Shown here: in pieces, positions 52,068 through 62,083 of the stretch
Position numbering within the stretch: position 1 is the first letter of the stretch
Layout: each line of letters starts with the position of its first letter
Assembly: GCA_014529385.2 (NCBI GenBank)
Contig: CM043967.1
Coordinates: 9,311,501-9,375,500 of the forward strand
DNA length: 64,000 nt
DNA from: Adiantum capillus-veneris
Lineage: Eukaryota; Streptophyta; Polypodiopsida; Polypodiales; Pteridaceae
Direction: 5' to 3'
Position numbers and translations under genes: made by a program
Notes under the pieces: generated by a model
What the model was told of the DNA's origin: nothing
The model's input: the letters and a program-made list of their open reading frames with translations, nothing else
The model's database searches: none

Positions 52068-52079
52068 CCTCTTGTAGTG
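52068..52079 (-). repeat. CACTA right terminal inverted repeat
   Basis: CCTCTTGTAGTG, followed by the target duplication TAG at 52080-52082. Confidence 0.95.
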
Positions 52080-53863
52080 TAGGTGGCCCTCGGCATCATT
52101 TGCTCTTTGTAGCTCTCGATCTCATGGATAAGTCAATTTTACAATTGGCCGCACTCCTTTTCTCTGGCAACCTCCATCCGATAACACCTCAGCCCTCTAT
52201 AGTAATACCTCCCATTGCTTGCTCATGGCCATCCACAACGTGCAACTCTCCCCGTCTTTCTATCTTAAAACAAATGCTCAGGTAGACCTGTCTTTCCCCG
52301 CCTGCATGCGTCCTCCTCCTATTCTCCTCATATGCTATGCATCCAATAACATCCGTCTCTCCCTGGCTTCGGTAACCACCCCTGCAGCTTCTGGAACAAA
52401 ATCCCTCCACTCCAGCCCTCTACGATCCCCTCAGACTCTAAAACGCCACAATGCTACCCAGTGGCGCATGCCCTTCGACTCAACTTCGCTCTCCTCCTGT
52501 AGTCAGCCCCCCTCTTGGCCCTCTCCTCCTGTAAGTCGGTATGTCAGTCCCAGCTTTTGAACTGATTTTGCACATTACCGCCTTCCTCATCCTGAAGGTT
52601 GATGCCCCTTGTGTAGCACCACCTGCCCATAGCGCTCTCAACCACCTGTCCTTCTCCTGCACTGGCTGGTCTTCCCATGCTGCTCGTAACCCTGCACACT
52701 AGCCCCTGGCCTTTCCAACTCTCATGCCAACCATCAAATCTCAGAGCTCCTTGTAGTCCTTGGACCCTGGAGGTTGCGGCCCCTCAAAACCATGCTATTG
52801 GCCACCCACAACGTGACCCTCTCCCCTCTCTACCCTTGACTGCTCTGTCATACCCCCATGAAGCCGGCTCCTTAGGTGACACCCTACCTCCTCTTCAAGC
52901 CCGCCCCCTTTGTAAACAACACCACCTCGTGATATGGCCGCCTCTGATGGGCCTTCAACTGGCACCCTTCTTCCTCCCTACTCTCTGGCCCTGATGGGTC
53001 AGGTCTCCCCTTCATGCTACCGCCTCTTTGACCTGCAGCTCATGGCGTTCACCCACGTGGTGCTCCTGCTCGCCATGTAGAACTGGCCCCTTGACAGGAT
53101 CTCTTGCATGCACTCTCCACCTGTGTAACCTTTCTTCATGCAGGCGACAATATGGCGCCACCTTCCATGCAGATGCTCATTTTTTTCCCTCTTAATTTTA
53201 AGCTTTACTTTAAAAAAAAAACTTCCTTAGTTCCACTTCACGCCTCCCACTGCCGATGGTCAAAAAGACTTCATCTGCACACCGTTCAATTTCCGAGCTC
53301 CACCAAAATTTCTTGCCTAGCTCCCTTTCATGCGGCTGAAAAAGGACCATCGATGTTTTAAGTCAAGTCGATGATCATAGGTAGGACCGACCATGAGCTT
53401 CGAGCATTGTATGCCATAAAACTCCACAAAAAAAAAAACCATTTTTTGTGCCGATGACCTCAAGATCTCTGGTAACTTCAAGCCGCAATCGCTTGTCACA
53501 AGTGTCAATTGAAAGTTTAACATCCACCGATCTTCAAGTATCCTAAAATCTCGAACTCACACAAATAGCGCAAGTACTAACATACATATCATGGCCTTTG
53601 GTATGCTAAAAACCACATTTGTCATACACCTCCAACCGCGTTTCGCAACGATTTCATCGAGGTTCAACACTTGAAGCCTCCCATCCCGAAAAAAAGCTTT
53701 GGAACAGCATTCGACCAACTTAAGCCACATTTAGCATACACATCATGTAGCACTTGTTCCAGGCTGCATTCTAGTACGTGCCCAAGTATTCAGATATCCT
53801 CCTGCAAAGCTTCATGCATGTGCTCCTGGCATTTCCATGAGCCGACCATCTTCAGTTGTACCA
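52080..53863 (-). repeat. LTR 4, second part
   Basis: Resumes with TAGGTGGCCCTCGG and ends TTGTACCA. Together with 43382-44002 it restores an LTR of about 2.40 kb. Confidence 0.88.
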
Positions 53864-55402
53864 TCATTGCCCAACCCCTTGTTGAGCATTCATGCTCAAC
53901 CATAGCATTATTTAGATAATATATCATTGCAGAAGAAGAAACTGATAATACTATGTACAAGAGCTAGATAAATAGCAGTATATAGATAGAGAGATACTTT
54001 CACTGGCTGTAGCACCCACCTGGGTCAAATGGAAAGCCATAGGCTCTCCCAATCATAGTGTAAACTCCACCTGGATCAAAACTATGGCATTGATTGTAGC
54101 CATCCACTTGGAAAACATATGACTTCAACCCTCTCTTTGCACCTGCAAACCCAAGCAAAAACTTTTGGAGCAGCTTGGCATGGCATATACCTTCAACCTG
54201 TATCCAGAAGCTTTTCCCGCACACAAAATGGACTTGTGTACATTGCAAAATGCCTGCATCATACACCAAAATGCTGCCTCCTGCTAGAGATGGCTCCATA
54301 GCATGATCTGCCTTCAAAATCCTTTTCAATCTATGCACAGTTGCTTGCACAACAACCTTAAGCAGCAAGCTCATCATAAGCATAGCACAGACCTTGAATA
54401 CCTTCTTTTTGGCTTTCGATTGTGACATGGAGAAGCATACAGATTCCTTCTGTTTATCATAGGCCTGACTGAAGTGCCCAAGCACTAGCTCTGGAAGTGC
54501 CTCTTTATCCCCACAATCGATTGTGACCTGCTCTTCAATCACCTACTCGATCACCTCATCATTGGACAAGCAAGACAAAAATTGATCCCACACTTCAACA
54601 CGTGCAAGGTTGGTAGTACCGTCCTCTTTGCATGTGACCCTGCTCTCACAAGCTGCACATATACCTGTCTCCACAACGTCAATTGCCGGAGCTATCTCTC
54701 TACGGCTACACACCAACTCTGGAACCCTATAGTGCACCTCGAAATGCTGGTCAAGGAAAAAGTTGCTCCACCCCCTGCATAGATAAAGCATCTTGGCATA
54801 CCTCTACTTCACCTTCACTCGAACTTGATGTAGATAGGAGATCAGTTTCCTCCACTAGTTCCTCAATGTCTTGCACTTTTGCTTAGTAGGCGACGTCAAG
54901 CATGGCTTTCCAATCTTCGTCATAAGTCGCAAAATCCTCAACATAATTGGAGCTTGAATCACTCCAGGCATCTTCGCCATCACATTCATATCCGCTACTA
55001 GCGGAGCGTGTTAAAGCTTCATCATAGGAGACTTCTTTATCAAGAAATGACTTCCTGCATACCTCTTGGTCGAATCTTCGATCCGATTGAGCCTTTAATA
55101 CTTCCGTCTTGAAATCTCAGACAAAACAGGCTTGAACCCTCGATCGTGATTGCCTATTGGAAACCTCCAAATTGTTGAGCCACGCCTTTGCTTTGCCCTG
55201 CATGACCTGTGACAAACCTCTAAGCTTTGCTGCGTTGGTTAGTATCTGTAGTGACATCATATACAACTCTAGATCGCATATCCAATCTTCTGCATCTTCC
55301 TCGCCAGTAAAAATCGGCGGACCGAAATCTTCAATCATCTTCAAGCTGTAGGACTTCATCGAGGAGCAATCATGAGTAGATCCTCAATGGGGGCACCGTT
55401 GA
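53864..55402 (-). pseudogene. Interior 4: gag-like ORF and downstream ORF
   Basis: The gag-like ORF starts at 55359 (MKSYSLKMIEDFGPPIFTGE). Downstream frames at 54791-54543 and 54542-54000 are separated only by a TAG at 54543. The region 54.87-55.11 kb is almost identical to interior 3 (42.87-43.10 kb), including the same point changes, suggesting recent exchange between these two units. Confidence 0.72.
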
Positions 55403-57410
55403 TGGAAGGGTGGAAGTAGGAATAAACCCAGCACACTCTACACTGCCTCTCTATAGCCCAAGGATTAACTCGCACCCCTAACCACACAGAATCACATACA
55501 CACGCGCACTATCTGCCAATCTCCATAGTATAGAACACCTTCGAGAAATCACGGCTACACACACTCGACCATAACTGCAAACACTCATCGACAAGTCACC
55601 ATCCCACACTTGTACCCACCGATGCATACACTCATACCAATCCTGTAAACACACTGACACAGGGAGGTGACACCGACCACATATACAATTTGCACGCACA
55701 ATCTCTCTACCTCCCTCTCTACTCACATACACACAATCCCGGAGCCACGCTACCACGGGCATACAACAAAAGACACGAGGCAGATAATATTGGCGGCAAA
55801 CTCGACAAAAAACAACAACCCAACTATGCATCACATAAACCCAATCAAATACAATGATAGCAAATTCGATAGTTGCCGACTTCATAGCGACGTGATGCTT
55901 CGTGCTGCTTGATCCTCCTTGCACTTGATCCTCGATGGCTTCTCGTGCTTGGCAAAACCTCTGTCTACTTGGCGGCTCTATCCTTCTCGACTTGCAGCCC
56001 CCTTTTACTACAGGGTTAGGTGGCCCTCGACATCATCTGCTCTCTCTAGCTCTCGATCCCATGGATAAGTAAATTTTACAATTGGCCGCACTCCTTTTCT
56101 CTGGAAACCTCCATCCGACACCACCTCAGCCCTCTACAGTAATGCCTCCCATTGCTTGCTCACGGCCATCCACATCGTGCAACTCTCCCCGTCTTTCTAT
56201 CTTAAAACAAATGCTCATTTATACCTGTCTTCCCACGCCTGCATGCGTCGTCCTCCTATTCTCCTCATATGCTATGTATTTAATAGCATCCTTCTCTGGC
56301 TGGCTTTGGTAGCCACTCCTGCAGCTTCTGGAACAAAATCCCTTCACTCCAGCCCTCTACGCTCCCCTCAGACTCTACAATGCCACAATGTTAGCATTAG
56401 TGGCGCATGCCCTTCGACTCAACTTTGCTCTCCTCCTGTACTCGGCCCACCTCTTGGCCCTCTCCTCCTGTACTCGGCACGTCAACCCCATCTTTTGAAT
56501 TGATTCTGCTCAGTATCGCCTTCCTCATCCTGAAGGTTGATGCCCCTTGTGTAGCACCACCTCCCCACAGCGCTCTCAACCACTTGTCCTTCTCCTGCAT
56601 TGGTCGGGCTTCACATGCAGCTCGTAACCCTGCACACTAGCCCCTGGCCCTTCCAACTCTCCTGCCAACCATCAAATCTCAGAGCTCCTTGTAGTCCTTG
56701 GACCCTGGAGGTTGCGGCCCCTGCAAACCATGCTATTGGCCACCCACAGCGTGCAACTCTCCCCTCTGTGCTGTTGACTGCTCTGTCATACCGCCCATGA
56801 AGCCGGCTCCTTAGGTGACACCCTACCTCCTCTTGAAGCCCGCCCCCTTTGTAAACAGCGCCACCTCCTGATATGGCCGTCTCTGATGGGCCTTCAACTG
56901 GCAGCCCTTATTCCTCCCTACTCTCTAGCGGTTTTGGATATATATCGGCTAGCTTGCGCTCGTGGCAAAGCAGCCAGAGCCGGTTGCCAGTCAACTGCAA
57001 CCGGTTGGAAACAGTTGACTAAAAGGTCAATGTGCTCTTCACATGCACTCTTCGAACTCCCGACCTCACCCTCCAGGTGCTCTCGCCTTACCAGCATGCG
57101 ACGTACGTGTGCTTGCGTGAATCCTGGAGACTTGTCCTCATAGTGCTACACAGTACCTGCTGCGCCCCCAAAAAGTGCAATGACCTGCTGCGTCGGTCAT
57201 GTCCACGCACACATCGGCAAGCTAGCCGATATTTAACCACAGCCCTCTCTAGCCCTATTGGCTCAGGTCTCCCCTTCATGCCACCGCCACTTTGACTTGC
57301 AACTCATGGCGTTCACCCACGTGGTGCTCCTGCTCGCGATGTAGCACTGGCCCCTTGACGGGATCTCTTGCATGCACTCTCCACCTGTGTAACCTTTCTT
57401 CATGCAGGCG
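55403..57410 (-). repeat. LTR 5, first part
   Basis: Starts TGGAAGGGTGG (variant of TGGAAAGGGG) and includes a 316-bp MITE at 56929-57244. It stops abruptly at GCAGGCGAC, where histone-element DNA begins with a two-base overlap (AC). The last ~537 LTR bases recur after the insert at 60820-61356. Confidence 0.85.
56929..57244. mobile_element. 316-bp MITE with 8-bp target duplication
   Basis: Flanked by CTCTCTAG on both sides (56921-56928 and 57245-57252). The ends are imperfect inverted repeats sharing ATATCGGCTAGCTTGC (left, about 56943-56958) with GCAAGCTAGCCGATAT (right). The other LTR copies lack the segment (CTACTCTCTGGCCC). An 8-bp duplication suggests the hAT superfamily; a Mutator-like origin is possible. 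No ORF is supported. Confidence 0.8.
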
Positions 57411-58654
57411 ACAAATCTAATGGAAAAAAATCACATAAGAGCACTGCAAAGGCCGGATCCATGCTTCCATGGCAAGGGCATGGAGAACAAGGGTTAGATT
57501 TTCGTGATGTCGGAGATGAAGGTAGAGAATGGGAAGCGTCTATTCTGAGATGTCCCATGCTTAATGCCCCAGATCGTGATCAAAAGGACCACGCTTGGAA
57601 TCCAATCTTTCGATTTCCTCTATCGAATGTACATTTTTGTACATTACACGCATTCATGCGCATTTTTGATAGGCTATTGAAGCTCCACATTGACTATGCT
57701 TTCACGATGAAACGTTGGAAAAGTCCCAGGAAGCGATCGAAAGAATGGAGGTACTCTTGAATTCCATTGGCTGTCACGGTGGAAATGTGTCTATCGTTGC
57801 TGCAAAGAACACAGGGGAGGCCCATGAAATTGCTCAACAAGTGTCAATGAGTGCACAAAAAGCTAGACACTTTTTGAAGAAAGTTTCCAAGGAAAGCCAA
57901 GTCGATATGATGCTCAAAACAGCTCCAACCAGCAGGCAGGTAACCTTTGGGAGCTTTGGAAGGAGTTATGCAAAGCTACTACCGACAATGATTCAAATGG
58001 CGAGCTTGCAAACAAGCGCAAGCAAGTTTGGGCACATTTTGATAAAATGGTCAAGCTTATGGGCCTTAACAGCACAACATAAGAACAACGCCAATCATTT
58101 CAAGAAGCCTTGGCGGATTTTACCAAGGTCTTCACCCTTTCTTGGGGTGAAATAACATCACAGATTACATGGTAAGTCATTTTACATGGTGTATTCATTA
58201 CAAGGGATTGTTTTTATAATAATGTGGATCGTTTACTCATGTGAACACATATCTTGTTTGCGCATGGTGCATTTTTTATGCACAAGTATGGATCGCTTGA
58301 AATTTTTAGCACTCAAGGCATGGAGAAGTCCCATTATCAAGCAAGGGGAGTGTACTTCAAAAATACTCGACATGGTGGTGGAATGGTGCAATCCAATTAT
58401 TTGGAGGAGATGTTCAATTGGTTTTTTCGCACAACATTTGCTCGTAAGCTCACAATGGAGCGTGCGCGACAATCCAAGATTGCTATTGAAGTGTGGAAAT
58501 GGAGTCGTCAAGAGCATAGCAACAAGTGGCAAATGTCGCAAGGTCCACCAAGCATGCTGCATGGCGGCGATGCAGAGTGCGACAAGGATCAAAGTGGATA
58601 CTACGCGAGTCACTAGATGTGAACGCAGGGTCCAACTCTTAGCGACATGTTTAT
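57411..58654 (+). pseudogene. Transposase-like gene fragment, copy 2
   Basis: Begins inside the CPFC exon and includes the FCTLHAFMRIFDRLLKL and MEKSHYQAR blocks. Here the frame after HFLKK reads VSKESQVDMMLKTAPTSRQ, ending at a possible GTAACC donor, because one C of copy 1 is absent. The C-terminus reads GPPSMLHGGDAECDKDQSGY then a stop at 58616, also because of one base fewer. These differences suggest the copy 1 frame breaks at 23930 and 24585 are recent or are sequence errors. Confidence 0.75.
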
Positions 58655-58782
58655 TTAAAAAATAATACTTTTTAAAAAAAAATAGTGTGAACAGGGCCCC
58701 TTTTTAAATGGGCCCTTATTAAATATTGCATGCTCTCATAAACCACTCATTTCTTAAGAACAGGTGAGCTCTTACCAACAAA

Positions 58783-59700
58783 ATGGCGCGCCCACCAAAC
58801 AAACCGCGAAAGAGCATCCGCCTGACAACAAAAACACCCTCCAAGGATGTGAGAAGCCGTCATGGCTTAAAGGCACAAGAAAACGGCCACGAACGCCTGG
58901 CCGTTCCAGGAACTCATATGGTAGTGGGCATGGTGGTAGGGCACGAGAGTCATCGAGGACTGTTGAATCTCCACCTCCTCAAGATTAACACCTAGAAGGA
59001 GAATGAAGCAACGTGCCCAACGCTGGAGAGAGGAGAGGGCCCAGCAAACAACAGAGTCCGATAGGGAGCAGCCGTCGCGCCACCAATCACAAGCAGGACC
59101 AATCCAGGACTCGGGTGGTCCATACAGACACTGAATTCAGAGAGTTATCCACCATGCTTGCAAGGCCAAAAAATACCGCTCAATAAACACCGGGTGGCCT
59201 GTTGGGGGGACGACATTGCCTTGAGGCCCTGAGCTCCCCCACACAACAAATCGGCGCCAAGGGAAGAGGAACAATCTGAAGTCGCTGCCGAACAGTTCCC
59301 TTAAGCATTGTAAAGAGGTGCAAGTCTAAGTTTTTCAAGATGCCTAAACGCCGCCCGTAGGATAATGTGCAAGTGCCCACATGGACAACGCAGCGGCGCC
59401 GAAAAATTACAAGTGCATTTGGAGAAATCCGCCACTACCACAGATCGACAGAGCTTTGATTTGACCACCCCTTTGCTCGACACTGTGCAGGAGGTGCTTC
59501 AAGCTACGGAAATCAGAAATAGTAAATGCAAGCAATAACTCTAGAACTATTCAAGGAATCGCAAGGCCCACATCATTTCGGTGTTGGAAAATTCCAACCT
59601 ATGCGCCACATTCAAAGCGAGTGAAAATTACAACCAAATGATATGCAGCTTGCTCTTGATTTGCGGACGAGACTTCGAGCATTAGCCGAATTTACCCCTC
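58783..59700 (+). pseudogene. Histone H3-like gene, copy 2 (degraded)
   Basis: The same gene as at 24819, but two extra C residues directly after the third codon shift the frame (MARPPNKPRK instead of MARTKQTA). A TAA appears near 58986 and many indels follow. The TGA at the first conserved Arg (LLI-R) is still recognisable (TTTGATTTGACC near 59455). The tail region before 58980 is otherwise almost unchanged. Confidence 0.8.
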
Positions 59701-59859
59701 TTTTTGTATTGACACCCTTATCTTTGTAATGATTTGACTTTCCAATGACAATATGATCACAATGTGTCTTTGTGTCTACTATCTTTGAAATGAAAATGAC
59801 TTTGTAATTTCAATTCTGTATGTAATTAATATTTCAGTCAATTTCAGTAAATTTGTGCT

Positions 59860-60560
59860 TTTTAAGTACCTTGGGGGTAGATAAGCCTACTAAGGGGCAA
59901 AAAAGCATGGCCACAAGGGGCGCAATGGCCCCACCCATTAGTTTTGGAGGGCCATTGCGCGCCCTTGTGGCCAATGCTTTTTTTTGCCCTTTGTAGGCTT
60001 ATCTACCCCCAAGGGTACTTAAAAAGCACAACTTTACTAAAACCTATTGGTTTTTGCAACTTATTTTACATGGATCCTTGTGGACACCTTTTTTAGCCAT
60101 TTTCAAGCTTTGGGAATTCCCTATAGGATATTAAAAAAAAAACATATTGTGAAACCAGTGTCTATGCAACATTAAATTTGGATTTTCAAATGTCCAATGT
60201 AATTGGACTTTTTGGTGCAGGGGTGTACTAGGTAGAGCTAAAGCAGGTGATAGTGTGCTGGAAACTTCATTTCATAATTGATTTCACCTTTTCTAGTGTC
60301 CTTGAGTGTGAATATGCTGGGATTGCCATAGAAAGGGTGCATCTAAATTAATGCTGCAAAACTAACTCATTTCAATAAAATTTGTGCTTTGTAAGTATCC
60401 TGGGGGTAGATAAGCCTAAAAAGGGGCTAAAATAAAGCCTGGCCACAAGGGCGCGCAAATGGCCCATCCAAAACTGATGGATGGGCCATTGCGCGCCCTT
60501 GTGGCCAGGCTTTTTTTGGCCCTTGGTAGGCTTATCTACCCCCATAGGGAACATAAAATA
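59860..60560. repeat. Nested hairpins, copy 2
   Basis: Both hairpins of the central inverted repeat are present (about 59867-60030 and 60393-60555), with several indels in the GC-rich arms, for example loss of bases in GGGGCGCAATGG. The intact arms of copy 1 make indel errors in copy 2 the simpler reading. Confidence 0.75.
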
Positions 60561-60819
60561 CCTAAATTTACTGAAAATTGACTGAAAATACATATTGAAC
60601 TTGAAATTACAAGGTCACTTATCAAAACAATTTTCATATCACCAATGAAACCATTTTCAAGATTGACAAATCACATTCAAAAGAATTTGCAAGATAGAGA
60701 GACAATTTCAAATATTTTTATTACTTCCAAACGGTGATTTTACATCATGTATCTAAGGAGTCATAATTTTTTGACCATTTCTTGGTGCCTATTTTGCGCG
60801 TAAGGCAAAACTCCCCAGT

Positions 60820-62083
60820 AGTAGCACCACCTCCCCACAACACTCTCAACCACCTGTCCTTCTCCTGCACTGGCCGGGCTTCCCATGCAGCTCGTAACCC
60901 TGCACATTAGCCCCTGGCCCTTCCAACTCTCCTGCAAAGCATCAAATCTCAGAGCTCCTTGTAGTCCTTGGACCCTGGAGGTTGCGGCCCCTCAAAACCA
61001 TGGTATTGGCCACCCACAACGTGCAACTCTCCCCTCCGTGCCCTTGACTGCTCTGGCATACCGCCCATGAAGCCGGCTCCTCAGGTGACACTCTACCTCC
61101 TCTTGAAGCCCGCCCCATTTGTAAACAACGCCATCTCTTGATATGGTCGCCTCTAATGGGCCTTCAACTGGCAGCCCTTCTTCCTTGTGACTCTGTCCCT
61201 GATGGCTCAGGTCTCCCCTTCATGCTACCGTCTCTTTGACCTACAGCTCATGGCGTTCATCCATGTGGTGCTCCTGCTCGCCATGTAGCATTGGCCCCTT
61301 GACGGGATTTCCTGCATGCACTCTGCACCTGTGTAACCTTTCTTCATGCAGGCGACCAGATGGCGCCACCTTCCCATGCAGATGCTCATTTTTATTCCCT
61401 GTTAATTTTAAGATTTACTTAAAAAAAAACTTCCTTAGTTCCACTTCACGCCTCCCACTGCCGATGGTCGAAAAGACTTATATATCTTTTTCTCGTCTGC
61501 ACACCGTTCAATTTTTGAGCTCCACTAAAACTTCATGCCTAGCTCCCTTTCATGCAGCTGGAAAAGGACCATCGCTGTTTTAAGTCAAGTCGATGATCGT
61601 AGGTAGGACTGACCATGAGCTTTGAGCATTGTATGCCATAAAACTCCACAAAAAAAACCATTTTTTGTGCCGATGACCTCAAGATCTCTGGTAACTTCAA
61701 GCCGCAATCGCTTGTCACAAGTGTCAATTGAAAGTTTAACATCCACCGATCTTCAAGTATCCTCAAATCTCGAAACTCACCCAAATAGCGCAAGTACTAA
61801 CATACATATCATGGCCTTTGGTCTGCTAAAAACCACATTTGTCATACACATCCCAACCGCGTTTCGCGACGATTTCCATCGAGGTTCAACACTTTGAAGC
61901 CTCCCATCCCAAAAAAGCTTCGGAACAGCATTCGACCAACTTAGAGCCACATTTAGCATACACATCATGTAGCACTTGTTTCAGGCTGCATCTAGTACGT
62001 GCCAAGTATTCAGATATCCTCTTGCAAAGCTTCATGCACCTGCTCCTGGCATTTCCATGAGCCAACCATCTTCAGTTGTACCA
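60820..62083 (-). repeat. LTR 5, second part (or end of a sixth LTR)
   Basis: Resumes at GTAGCACCACCTCCCC, about 537 bases earlier in LTR coordinates than where the left part stopped, and runs to TTGTACCA. The overlapping 537 bases lack the MITE found in the left part, so the two parts come from different LTR copies. Confidence 0.85.

Larger units (their letters stand above)
44003..52079 (+). mobile_element. Complete CACTA (CMC/En-Spm) transposon, copy A
   Basis: 8077 bp. It begins CACTACAAGAGG and ends CCTCTTGTAGTG, a 12-bp perfect terminal inverted repeat of CACTA type. It is flanked by a 3-bp duplication TAG (44000-44002 and 52080-52082). The other LTR copies show the empty site GGGCTAGGTGGCC, proving both edges. 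It encodes a TNPD-type transposase and a TNPA-type protein on the plus strand, and has subterminal GCGACGCTC repeats at both ends. It also contains a fragment of a host heavy-metal-domain gene. Two in-frame TGA codons in the transposase gene (unless spliced out) are the only obvious defect. Confidence 0.95.
57411..60819. mobile_element. Partial second copy of the histone-H3-bearing element
   Basis: Corresponds to 23441-26859: the end of the transposase-like gene, the H3-like gene, both hairpins and the last part of the minus-strand 499-codon gene. The first 1.6 kb is almost identical to copy 1 apart from single-base indels. About 59.03-60.6 kb has many one- and two-base indels. There is no terminal repeat or target duplication at either edge, only two-base overlaps with LTR sequence. 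Confidence 0.9.
31570..62083 (-). mobile_element. Tandem array of gag-only LTR retrotransposon (5 LTRs, 4 interiors)
   Basis: The repeating order LTR-interior-LTR occurs with a period of about 3.95 kb. On the minus strand the LTR starts TGGTACAACTG and ends CCCTTTCCA, so TG...CA. It is followed by TCAG and a TGGTGCCCCCACTGAGG primer-site candidate, and preceded by a G-rich GAGGGGTTGGG tract. One 4-bp duplication (ACGT) flanks the whole array, so it behaves as one insertion, later expanded by unequal exchange or integrated as a concatemer. The interiors encode gag-like protein but no protease, RT, RNase H or integrase. The element is therefore non-autonomous. Later insertions sit in LTR4 and LTR5. 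Confidence 0.88.
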
